Origin: Wyeomyia smithii
Lineage: Eukaryota; Arthropoda; Insecta; Diptera; Culicidae
Assembly: GCF_029784165.1 (NCBI RefSeq)
Contig: NC_073696.1
Location: 245,373,471 to 245,437,470, forward strand
Length of the DNA stretch: 64,000 bases
Direction of reading: 5' to 3'
Position numbers and translations under genes: made by a program. Positions 54,291 through 64,000 of the stretch are shown piece after piece. The notes below the pieces were generated by a model. The model made no database searches. It was not told the DNA's origin and saw nothing but the letters and a program-made list of their open reading frames with translations. The first letter of the stretch is position 1. Each line of letters opens with the position of its first letter.

Positions 54291-56984
54291 TACACACTTT
54301 CTGTACAGTGTATTGCTAAACTGTAGTTTGCCTCACAAGTCAACAACCGGTCATCGTTAAACTTGCTAGTAAAATAGCTTTCAACAAAAGAAACAAGCAA
54401 TCAGTGCCTAGTGCTATGGATAACGACTGAAATGTGTGCGCTATTTTTGAGTTGGTCTTCCAGTGTGTAAGGAAAAGCTTAAGCAGGACTGATTTTGGAA
54501 CATGGTAAAAAAAAAACTAGCTCATACAGAATTGCAACATTTCTAATTTGTATGAAAGGAAATTCTTAGATTGCTTCGAATCGAGATATGTTGCTTAATA
54601 AGTAGCTATAAAGTGAGGAAATTTTATATAGAATGCGCTGTTGAATTTTGAATTCGTATCTCCGTGCCTCAATATCAGTCTAGAAATATATTGCTTATCG
54701 TACAGAAATGAATCTTAGCAGACTTGGTAAATGTGCTTTCGACCTGCTGTGCTGTGACTTCGACAAATTGCTAATGAGAAGGGCATTTAAAAAGTTACCC
54801 ATAATAACAGGCACTGGATTGCAATTAAACAATGTTTGTTCATAGTGCTAAACACTTAGCCGATTAAAACAAATGATATAAAAGAAAAAAAAAGGTTCCT
54901 GACATATCCCCAATATCAGTGTGATGCAAACAACAGCTAATCTACCAACAGCGCATCCCTGTGATCGTTACTAAATTAACTAAAATGTTCCATCGAAATT
55001 CGCACTGGGAAAAGACACAAAACTCGGCTGCAAAGTATAGCCACTGTTATCCTTTTTTTTCTTATACCTACTGTTGCTTTTTTGTACCTTAGCACCTTTC
55101 TGATAGAAATTACTGATTTAAAAGAGATGGTGGTTTTTACATAGAGAATAGCAATTGTTACAGTGCAGGTTTAAATCTATAACAAATGGTGCAAAATGAG
55201 TTGCACAAGAAAAAATTACCGTACGTTGCTCCGCAATTCTGCGACAAGACTTGTTGGTTAATTAGATTATTTTTTGTTATCTTGATACTGGTCGGCAAAA
55301 TTTACAGTAGAAAACAATGACAAAGTTCTCCTAATGTATTTTTGCGAGCATTATTTGGAAGATGATAGTATAAAATACCGTTTTCAATTTTCTCGCGAAA
55401 CAAATGTGATGTTCAGTCGACAAGTTCAATCGCGTTTGATTCGATCATTCATCCTCTGAAAATGTTCATTCAGTTCACACAATCATCCTAGTTTAGACTG
55501 CAAGTAGTTATCTGCAATATTAAGTACCTACGATAAATTTATGCTTACCATAATTTCGAACGACGACAAACCGTAACTTTAGAAGTGATATATCAATACA
55601 ATAGTAAAAACTCTAAGGCATTCAAAAAATTCCCCCGCCTGATGTTTTGTTTTTGTCTGCCTGTGCCAAGCAAGCAAGGATTTCTTTCCTATCCGAAGGC
55701 AATTTGTCTAACTGTCTAATTTCTCTGGTTTATTTAAGAATCCCCGTAGAATTGTGAGCGTTTCGACATTATGTATATGTATGTATGTACACAGTTTCAC
55801 AGTTCACAAAAAACTTGATCCGGTACCGCTTGGATGTTAAAAATATAGTTTCAAAAGCGCGATTAACTTACGAACATTGTAATGGTAACAGCTAATCTAT
55901 TACGACGTTTTTTCTGTAGTCTTCATACATAGAGGCAACTTATACAATGCTTTATCAATTGTTGTTTCACCTTTTTTGTTACTTGTAAAGCTTTTTTTTT
56001 TTTTGATTATAAATCCATATTTAATTGCATACTCTGCACTGATTCGAATACTACTATCGTTTTTTTTTTAAATACTGAATAACGTATATTATGAAACCGA
56101 ACTCTACCTCCATTCATTATTCTTTCCTAACGTAAAAAGCTTTTATTGTTTCTTGATATTACTTTATAGTTTCAGGCTAGCAGCTAGCTGGTATTGTTAT
56201 CTTAGCGTCAGCTGGTTGTATTTGATACACACTGGCTCTCGGTTCAGTTGAATATTCGACTGTCTCCACTGAGGTGGATATTCGGTGAACTTTACAACTT
56301 TAAGCGCAGATGTCGTTTGGAACGTTTACCGAAACAGGGCTGGGATTATAATAGGGAAGCCATAATTAAAATGTGAAACTATAGTGAACGGAGGTACTTT
56401 TATGAAACCCTGATGTGACCTTGCTCTAGACGCATTGATTTGGCATTTGAGTAGTAACAACTAAAATCGCTAAAAGAAAAGTAGCGTTGGGATTGGTCGA
56501 TTTTTATGTTTATTTTTATTTGTTTTGTACTAATACTATGCTTTCATATTCTGTTAGAGTATAAGCACTGTAGATAAGTATTGTGCGACTTTACGGTTAT
56601 CTCACGTTCTTTGTTCTTTGATGTGGCATAGATTAAAAGATGACGAGATGTCACAAACTCATTAAACCTCTGTCACTGATGTATTTAAGGACTATTTCAC
56701 ACGTGTACGGTGAATACAGAGTATCACATATTTAAATCATGTTTGCAAACTAAATTTGAGTCAAGAGTTCTCGTCTTAAAATTAGAACCGCAGAAAATGT
56801 TGCAATAATCCTTTCTCTATAGCAGCTCAAAGCGGTGTCGATATTAATTCTTTTTCAAGATTTGCAATTGAAATGAAATTTTGCTGTCATGTTGGGAAAC
56901 CTTTGCCATTTATCTCAATTTTTTCGTCAAGAGTAACACTTCAAAAATAATTTATTCTTTCACAAAACTTTGTACACTCTACCG
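54291..56984. other. Quiet AT-rich DNA, possible long 3' UTR or intergenic
   Basis: No transposon ends, coding signal or tandem repeat recognised in 2.7 kb, which is unusual compared with the rest of the window. Short microsatellite-like runs (GTATATGTATGTATG at 55773) are present. Confidence 0.45.
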
Positions 56985-57110
56985 GGAAAAACGAGAGAAG
57001 CGGGAAAAAGCCGGGAATTGCAATCCACCGGGAAATTAGGCTTCATGCCGGGAAAAACATCTTCTTTCATGTCCGCCGTTTTATTTGTTCAACAATTTCT
57101 GAGAAAATGT
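56985..57110 (+). repeat. CCGGGAAA-rich repeat fragment, second copy
   Basis: ACCGGGAAAAACGAGAG, CGGGAAAAAGCCGGGAATTG, CACCGGGAAATTAGGCTTCAT and CCGGGAAAAAC in the same order as 12722-12907. Confidence 0.55.
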
Positions 57111-58231
57111 CAACATGAAAACCTGTTTTTTTTTTTTGCACGATGACCTAAACTGGCATGATTCTGCCGGTTAGGGGAAAGCTGGTTGTAGGTTTCAGCC
57201 AAAGTCGACAGCGGCTTTGCAGTAAGATCTGCGTCAAATAGATTCAGGCTTGGTCAGGTGGATAAATTTACTGTTCCGTAACATATATTGTCAGATTTGC
57301 AAAGAAGTCAAAAAGTAATCAGTGTCGTGGGAGGCGTATTGAAACTTCTTGTGAATAGTGTTCGGCATCGCATCGGGCAGAATCCGGTCAACAGTCAGAT
57401 AGGACCGGAAACTTCGAGTCTCGATTTTATTTCGAACCGGACCGGAACGGAGCTACCCGGTTTGTACGTATCGATTTTTGATATGATTTTGATCACAAGC
57501 AGCATATTTATATTGCGAATCATTTCAATTGCATACGCAAGTGACATGCGGAAACTAGGTCAATATCTGCTGAAATTTCTTTAGTAATATAAATAATCCA
57601 GACTGTTATTTTCAACATTCTCCACATTAAGTGTTTCGCAGAAAAAAATAGTTTTTATTCTGTGTTCGACCTTTTGACTACTGGATTTTGTTGGGGAAAG
57701 ACGTCACCTTGAGCTATTTGTTAAAGATTTCTCGGATTTTTTCTATATTAAAAACAGTAGCTAATAATATTTTTTTCAAATTGGTTATTCAGAGTGTCAG
57801 TTGAATTTATTTTACGGACCATGATAAAATTTCTTATACATTCCATTGGCCCCAGCTTAAAAATTGTGTAAGTCCCAGGACCGAAGTTTTTCGAAAAAAA
57901 AATTGTTTTGAAGGAACAGATCTCAACGTTTCATGCATTTCGCAAAATGCATGTTGACCGTGTTATGTGCATTTTTTCATTGGTCACTCTGAGGCTCTTT
58001 TTCCCAAAGTCCGCTTGAAAATTTGCCTAAGGACATTTTTGAAAATACAAAACCTCAATGCCCCAACTCTTAAATTTATCCCATGCATTTCATTGGCATC
58101 CTGATACAGAAGCACTGCAAGCTCGAGAGTAGCTCGAGTATGAAATATTTTGTTGAAAATGATGCATGGAATCTAGTTTTGCAATATTTTTAAGTATTTC
58201 AATATTTTTTTTTTCAATTTTCATTTTTGAC
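57111..58231. other. Intergenic stretch, nothing recognised
   Basis: AT-rich. The 98-codon frame at 57288-57584 has no recognisable domain. Confidence 0.4.
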
Positions 58232-59076
58232 TAGCTGACCCGGAAAACTTCGTCCCGCCTATTTTAGTGTTTAATTTAATAATTTTGAACTTTTCAAATT
58301 CATTGATTCCTTGCGATTGGCTTATATCGTTTGAAATGATTGGTTTTATCGGAATGACAACATCCTTGACTTTTGGCTTTTGTACATGACCTCTATTCCG
58401 GATATATATTGGGTGCATTTCAGTTATTTTCGTTGTATTCCAGAAACTGAAAGTAGTCATCTTCTAATTCAAAATGGTGTCCAGGGTCAATGCTTGGCTT
58501 CTTTACATCATTTCGATTACGGACATATCCATATGTAGTAGTATTCGGTTATTTTCGGCTGTTTCCCAGAAGTTGCCATTTTTCAATTCAAACTGGTGTC
58601 TGAGGTAAGTTTTTAGCTCCTTGCATCATTCTGGATCCGGTGATACTCATATTGGGTGGTATTTGGTCACTTTGGGCTATTTCTCAGGAACCGTAAGTCG
58701 CCATATTGGATTTTCAAAATGGTGTCTGTGGTCGATTCTAGCTCCTGTGTATCATTCTGGTTCTGAAGATACTCATATTGTATGGAAATCGGCCATTTTC
58801 GGCCGTTTTTTAGAAACCGGAAGTTGCCATCTTACAATCCATAATGGTGTCTGAGGTCAACTTTCAGCTTCATTCTAGTTTCAGAGATACTCATATTGGG
58901 TGGTATTTGGTCACTTTAGGCTGTTTCCCGGACACCGAAAGTTGCCATCTTACAATTCAAAATGTTGTCTGAGGTCGATTTGTGGCTTCATTGCATCATA
59001 TCAATTCCGGATAATACCCATATTGGGTGGTATTTGGTAATTTACCGCTTTTTCTTAGAAACCGGAAGTCGCCATC

Positions 59077-60099
59077 TTGGATTTTAAAATGACATTTGGA
59101 GACAATTTCTGGCCTCTGAGCGTCAATCTAGGTCAAGAAACACTCATATTGAGTGGTATTTGGTCATTTTCGGCTGTTTTCCAGAAACCGGAAGTCGCCA
59201 TCGTACAATTCAAAATGTTGTCTGAGGTTGATTTGTGGCTTCAGTGCGTCAAAACAATCCCGGAAATACCCATATTGGGTGGTATTTGGTCATTTGCCGC
59301 TGTTTTCCAGAAACCGGATGTCGCCATCTTGGATTTCAAAATGGCATTAGGAGACAATTTTTGGCCTCTGAGCGTCAATCTGGTTGAAGAAACACCCATA
59401 TTGGGTGTTATTTGGTCATTTTCAGCAGTTTTCCAGACACCGGAAGTCGCCATCTTGGATCCTAAAATGGCATTTGTAAACAATTTCTGGCCTCTGAGCG
59501 TCAATCTGGGTCAAGAAACACTTATATTGGGTGGTATTTGGTCATTTCCGGCTGTTTTCCAGACACCGGAAATCGCAATCTTACAATTTAAAATGTTGTC
59601 TGAGCTCGTTTTGTGGCTTCAGTGCATCATAACAATCCCGGAAATACTCATATTGGGTGGTATTTGGTCATTTGCCGCTGTTTTTCGGAAACCGGAAGTC
59701 GCCATCTTGGATTTCAAAATGGCAATAGGAGACAATTTTTGGCCTCTGGGCGTCAATCTGGTTGAAGAAACACTCATATTGGGTGGTATTTGGTCATTTC
59801 CGGCTGTTTTCCAGACACCAGAAATCGCAATCTTACAATTCACAATGTTGTCTGAGGTCGATTTGTGGCTTCAGTGCATCATAACAAACCCGGAAATACT
59901 CATATTGGGTGGTATTCGGTCTTTTGCCGCTGTTTTTCGGATTCCGGAAGTCGCCATCTTGGATTTCAAAATGGCATTTGGGAACAATTCCTGGCCTCCG
60001 TGCGTCAATCAGATTGAAGAAACGCACATTTTGAGTGGTATTATAGTGGTAATTTTCAGCTGTTTTCCAGACACCGAAAGTTGCCATCTTGGATCCTAA
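59077..60099 (+). repeat. 126-bp tandem array open in frame (42-residue repeats)
   Basis: Eight or so units of exactly 126 bp keep one frame open for 340 codons, with the repeated peptide ILGGIWSFSAVFQTPEVAIL then DFKM. Two unit types alternate: A (LGDNFWPLSVNLVEET) and B (LSEVDLWLQCIITIPE), in the order B-A-A-B-A-B-A. The minus strand is also open across several units. Because the period is a multiple of three, openness follows from the unit lacking stops; there is no start context, domain or splice evidence for a gene. Confidence 0.8.
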
Positions 60100-60369
60100 A
60101 ATGGCATTTGTAAACAATTTTTGGCCTCTGAGCGTCAATCTGGTTGAAGAAACACTCATATTGGGTGGTATTTGGTCATTTTCGGCTGTTTTCCAGACAC
60201 CGGAAGTCGCCATTTTACAATTCGAAATGTTGTCTGAGGTCGATTTGTGGCTTCAGTGCATCATAACAATTCCGGAAACACCCATGTTGGGTGGTATTTG
60301 GTAATTTGCCGCTGTTTTTCAGAAACGGGAAGTCGCCATCTTGGATTTCGAAATGGTATTTAGAGACAT

Positions 60370-60960
60370 GCCAGAAGAAGGAAGGGTGTCGAAACATTAT
60401 GGACATGTTTGTTACACCTAAAAACATTCACCTGCCAAATTTGGTTATATTTGCTTGATTGGTTCTCGAGCTGTGCGTAATTTGAGTTTCATTTGTATGG
60501 GACCCCTCCCTTAAAGAAGAGAGAGAGGTGTCAAACCATTATGGATATATTTGTTACCCCTAAAAACAATCACCTGCCAAATTTGGTTCCATTTAGTTGG
60601 TTGGTTCTCGAGATAAACAGAAATTTGTGTTTCATTCGTTATGAACCCCTCCCTTACAGAAGAGGGAGGGGTGTCAAACCATTATGGATATATTTATACC
60701 CCTAAAAACATCCACCTACAAAATTTGGTTCTATTTACTTGGTTAGTTCTCGAGATGTGCAGAAATTTGTGTTTCATTTGTATGGGACCCCTCCCTTCCA
60801 GGAGAGGGAAGGGTGTCGAATCAACATGGACATATTTGCTACTCTCAAAAACATCCACATGCCAAATTTGGTTCCATTTACTTGGTTCGTTTTCGAGATG
60901 TGCAGAAATTTGTGTTTATTTGTATGGGACCCCTCCCTTGCAGAAGAGGGAGGGGTCTCG
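60370..60960 (+). repeat. 145-bp tandem array inside family C
   Basis: About four units, each with CCCTCCCTT, CAGAAGAGGGAGGGGTGTC, AACCATTATGGA, CACCTGCCAAATTTGGTTCC and AGAAATTTGTGTTTCATT. Similar units occur at 12180-12450 and, reversed, at 41330-41580. Confidence 0.8.
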
Positions 60961-61221
60961 AACTATCTTAGTCACCTTTCCCGGCCCCTAAAACCCTTAT
61001 ATACAAAATTTCACGCCGATCGGTTCGGTAGTTTCCAAGCCTATATGGATCAGACAGACAGACAGAGCTGCATTTTTATATGTTTAGAAGATTTGGCTGA
61101 AACTTTGCCCAAATCCCTGGATTTTGTTGGTTGAGCTCCAATCTCGACTTCTTATAACTTTACTGAATCATTCAAGTTTTATCAGCTTTGACAGCCCAAG
61201 CAGCGGATGGTGGAGATGGTC

Positions 61222-61725
61222 GGGTTGGGTTTATTTCAAACCCGTGCTGTTGTTTTAAAAATGGGCTTTTTTCGATTCCCCACCGATAAGACACCGGATA
61301 ATATGTCGGTTGATCACGGTCATTTCGAAAAAGCTACCCAGAAATGCATCAACTTTCGGTAATGAGGCAACATTCGATTTTTTTTTGGAGCTAGAATTTT
61401 TTAGAAGAAAACAGTAAAACTAGTCATAACATAACAGGTTAATAACATATTTGAAACCCTTAATAAAACATATTCGCACTGAACACACTGCGTTGTCATA
61501 ATTTGGACGATAGTTAATAGAAGATACATACAACTAAGATTAAAAATTAATCAGAAGCAAACGATCAGAAAGAATAGAAAGGAGGCCCAAGGCGTTATGA
61601 TTTTTGCACCAATTTGAAATATAAAGTATCGCAGAATTTTTGGAATTTAATATTGCTTTGTTGTTACAATTTACCCCTTTCGGCAGTATGGGTTCGGGTT
61701 TGAAAACCCGAAACCCGACCATTTC
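61222..61725. mobile_element. Possible inverted-repeat element with GGTCGGGTT ends
   Basis: GGTCGGGTTGGGTTTATTTC then AAACCCGTGCTG on the left pairs imperfectly with CAGTATGGGTTCGGGTTTG then CCCGAAACCCGACC on the right. The right end is itself a small palindrome. No target duplication or coding frame was found. Confidence 0.4.
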
Positions 61726-62102
61726 TAGCGGATGACTCCCGGGTGGCGGATGGGAGCCAAGGGAGATTATGAGTGTCAGATACCTATGTTGTAGTCCTTC
61801 CTACTCTGATCTCAGCAGTCTCCTATGTGAGGAGGATTCATGACAATATTAATTGTAATCAGTTTAGTGAATGCTCGTCACACGTGGACCAGGCCACCTA
61901 GTAACTGCAAGCTCTGTTCTAATCTGAAAAGTCATAGTAACATACTTGTTAGTTATGTTCAGTAATAGTAGAAATCAGGGCCTGTGTTGTATATGGAGTT
62001 GCGCGAAGACGGTCAATATTTTATTTTAAACAATTTTGGCACCCAGATTTAACTTTGCATGAATTGCTGTGAGCACCGAAAAATACATTAGGGGTCTTCA
62101 CA

Positions 62103-62203
62103 TCGAGCTCGTATACGAATACCCAGCCGTAAACTGTGTATCTTCCATTACTCGTCAATGGAGGTAAGTATTTTTACGGCTGGGTATTTGTTTACGAGCT
62201 CGA
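62103..62203. repeat. Short palindrome, 31-bp arms
   Basis: Arms 62103-62133 (starting TCGAGCTCGTATACGAATAC) and 62173-62203 (ending TTTGTTTACGAGCTCGA) are complementary at 29 of 31 positions, with a 39-base loop. Possibly a tiny MITE. Confidence 0.8.
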
Positions 62204-62435
62204 CATGAATACCCATAATGAAATTTCGAAACTTTGTAGGAATACACTGCTAAATTTTGAGGTTTATTCAATCATAATATCGAGCGTAAACTCCATATTT
62301 TGCGAGCCAAGATTTTTCAATATCTCGTAACTGAAGTTAGTTTCGGTCTACTTTTCAGATGATTTTTTTGAAATTACGCTGAAAAATATCAAAAACCAAG
62401 TGTTGGTTCGCTTGGTTTTTTGCACTGTAAAAAAA

Positions 62436-63110
62436 GCGAGGCAAGATCGGTCACCCTCTCAAACAGAACAAAATTATGTTTTAATCTCAATAAGCTTTTT
62501 ACGGATAGCAAGAATAATGCCTTCGCTTCATAGATAACAAAAATATGGGGTCATCTCGTCCATGTTATACTGCCGAAAGAGGTAAATTTTTACGACAATA
62601 ACTTTTTGCAGCATTTTCAAGCACTTCTGTACTATCGGCTTATTGAATGTTTTTGACAGTTTTTTTCCCGGAGTGACAACACCGCTTACGTCGAATCTAG
62701 TCCTAAAACTCAGCTGTCAATGCGAACCATACTGCCTCGTCTTTGGTGACCCGTGCTTTCCTAATCATTAATTTAGTTCACGCTTGTGATACTTATGTTC
62801 ATTTTACATTTATTCATGCTAAAAAGCATATTATTCAGTACATCATGAGCAAAGGAGTGTTGCAGGAAGGTTTACTTCAAATTATATAGCGTACGATGAG
62901 AGAACACATTTTTTCAAAACTGTGAATCACCTAAGAAACTTAGTGAAAAAAATTTATTTATCATAAACTAGCAATATGCAAATATGAACTATGAACACGT
63001 GATACATAGTCAAAAATACATTCCTAACGTATGCAAAAATGCAAAATTAGTCTCATCACAAAAAAGTTATTTCACGCTCAAAAACGGCATTAACCCATCT
63101 TGCCCCACCT
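62436..63110 (-). pseudogene. Pogo/Tigger-like element, second relic
   Basis: Ends carry AGCGAGGCAAGATCGGT (62435) and ACCCATCTTGCCCCACC (about 63093-63109), imperfect inverted repeats of GGGGCAAGATGGGT. Minus-strand codons at about 62530-62585 read FRQYNMDEMTPYF, the first catalytic Asp block, as at 38.4 kb. The remaining transposase is unreadable. Confidence 0.7.
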
Positions 63111-63166
63111 TACTCTACCTTGCACATTTGAAGCCTTAATCTGACGGTTTACTCTTTCTTGACCTT

Positions 63167-63449
63167 ATAGCGAATTTCTTTATTCCACTACGTCAGGGCA
63201 AATCTACCGAGCAATAAAAAAACGGCATAGCGATTTACGACGCAAGTAAGAAAGAGATGTCAGATAATTGTTTACGAACTTAGCACGTGCGGTGGTGGGT
63301 TGAAGCTGACAAATTTAATAGTGCGCTTCGGGCAGCACGCCAGGCCAAAACTGGGTCAATATCGTGCGAATAGAGTAAGGTTTTGACAGCAGCTAGTGCG
63401 CTTCCAGGTCAAAACGAGGTGAGCTGGTGGAATAAAGAAATTCGCTATT
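63167..63449 (+). mobile_element. MITE with intact 21-bp inverted ends
   Basis: TAGCGAATTTCTTTATTCCA (63168) and TGGAATAAAGAAATTCGCTA (ending about 63448) are perfect inverted termini with TA at the ends. The interior carries GATTTACGACGCAAGTAAG, AACTTAGCACGTGC and AGTGCGCTTC, shared with the nested copy at 4049-4294. Confidence 0.88.
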
Positions 63450-63509
63450 AGTCTTCGCGCTCTGTGTTACGTCTGTAGTAGTAGAAATGTTTTATGGTTT
63501 ATTTTTAGT

Positions 63510-63670
63510 TTTTATGTACGTGTATGTATGTATGTGTGTATCTATATATGTATCTATGTATATTAGTATGTATGTAGATATGTATGCATGTATGTATCTA
63601 TATGTATTAGTATGCGTAAAGTGTGTATATAGTTGTTATATGCGTATGTATATATGGGTGTATATGTACT
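63510..63670 (+). repeat. TATG/GTAT-type microsatellite region
   Basis: Imperfect runs of GTAT, GTATGTAT, TCTATATATGTATC and related tetramers over about 160 bp. The open frame across it (rich in Tyr, Val, Met and Cys) is a translation of the repeat. Confidence 0.8.
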
Positions 63671-63808
63671 CTAAAACCTTTTTTTCTTTTTTTTCTTCCG
63701 TTCTTTTTTTCTGACCTCTAACAAGATAACATGAGTATGATATCGGAGAGGCAACATAGGTCATCCATAGGTTTACAACTTCTGAATTTCTTCCAAAAAT
63801 CGGGCACC

Positions 63809-63971
63809 AACATCAAGACAGATATGAAGTGGGTATCATGAACATCTGGACATCAGGAAAGAAATTAGTATCACCACATTCAAGTATGTAGAACTTTTAT
63901 CCTAAAAACAACTACACATAAGATTATAACATCAAAACAAATATGAAGTGGGTATCATAAACATCTGGACC
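63809..63971 (+). repeat. Direct repeat with 120-bp spacing
   Basis: AACATCAAGACAGATATGAAG then TGGGTATCATGAACATCTGGAC at 63809-63851 recurs with few changes at 63929-63971. It may be the start of a tandem array that continues past the window. Confidence 0.7.
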
Positions 63972-64000
63972 ATGATGTATAGATACTGGTGTAAAGATTT

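Larger units (their letters stand above)
58232..61095 (+). repeat. Family C tandem-repeat element, full copy
   Basis: Opens with CTAGCTGACCCGGAAAACTT followed by CGTCCCGCC, a motif I recognise at the start of widespread insect repeats. Next comes a degenerate then regular 126-bp array (58380-60360) and a 145-bp array (60370-60960). It closes with GATCGGTTCGGTAGTTTCC, CAGACAGACAGACAG and TTTTTATATG. The GACA run plus A/T tail recalls mini-me/DINE-like non-autonomous Helitron relatives, but a LINE tail is also possible. No replication protein is encoded. Confidence 0.75.

Noticed and set aside
59077..60099. 340-codon ORF as a host protein gene
   Set aside because: It is the translation of a 126-bp tandem array within a repeat element; unit length divisible by three explains the openness, and there is no domain or gene structure.
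63487..63714. 75-codon ORF rich in Tyr, Val, Met and Cys
   Set aside because: Translation of a TATG-type microsatellite.

Overview
The window looks like animal nuclear DNA from a culicine mosquito, most likely Aedes in the broad sense. This is inferred from three things: AT-rich sequence with one cellular gene spread over about 31 kb, introns packed with transposon remains, and repeat types I associate with Aedes (a Feilai-like tRNA SINE, RTE and Jockey-type LINEs, hAT, pogo and Tc1/mariner relics, large diffuse tandem-repeat elements). No bacterial operon, CRISPR array or rRNA is visible.

The only convincing host gene is a high-affinity copper transporter of the Ctr1 family on the plus strand. 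It has four coding exons (22653-22871, 39726-40000, 40389-40418, 53576-53777), and all inferred introns have GT-AG ends. The protein is 241 residues: a His/Met-rich copper-collecting N-terminus, three membrane segments with MxxxM and GxxxG motifs, and a terminal His-Cys-His. The third coding exon is a 30-nt microexon that no long ORF reveals. The 5' untranslated exon and promoter were not located.

Layout. 1-9.1 kb: AT-rich intergenic DNA, a nested inverted-repeat element (3.7-4.4 kb) and a degenerate GGATTT hexamer array (4.8-6.26 kb). 9.1-21 kb: a dead mariner-like transposase, two large repeat elements (families A and C here), a duplicated 'tacgcgg' unit, an RTE LINE with another LINE inside it, a palindromic Tc1 relic, a 2.3-kb foldback element, a tRNA-like SINE head and a TA-flanked MITE. 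22.6-39.7 kb: Ctr1 exon 1 and a 16.9-kb intron holding LINE pieces, an 8-bp-TSD hAT MITE, a spliced hAT transposase pseudogene, SINEs, a mariner relic, a 175-bp tandem satellite and a pogo relic. 40-53.6 kb: exons 2 and 3 and a 13.2-kb intron with decayed histone H2A copies, a tRNA SINE with a tandem tail and two further hAT elements. 53.6-58.2 kb: the last exon, 3' UTR and quiet DNA. 58.2-64 kb: a full family C element with in-frame 126-bp repeats, a second pogo relic, a MITE related to the one at 4 kb, and a microsatellite.

Apart from Ctr1, essentially all coding signal is transposon-derived and broken. The mobile elements do not appear to act together; they record repeated nesting of insertions, often datable by which element interrupts which.
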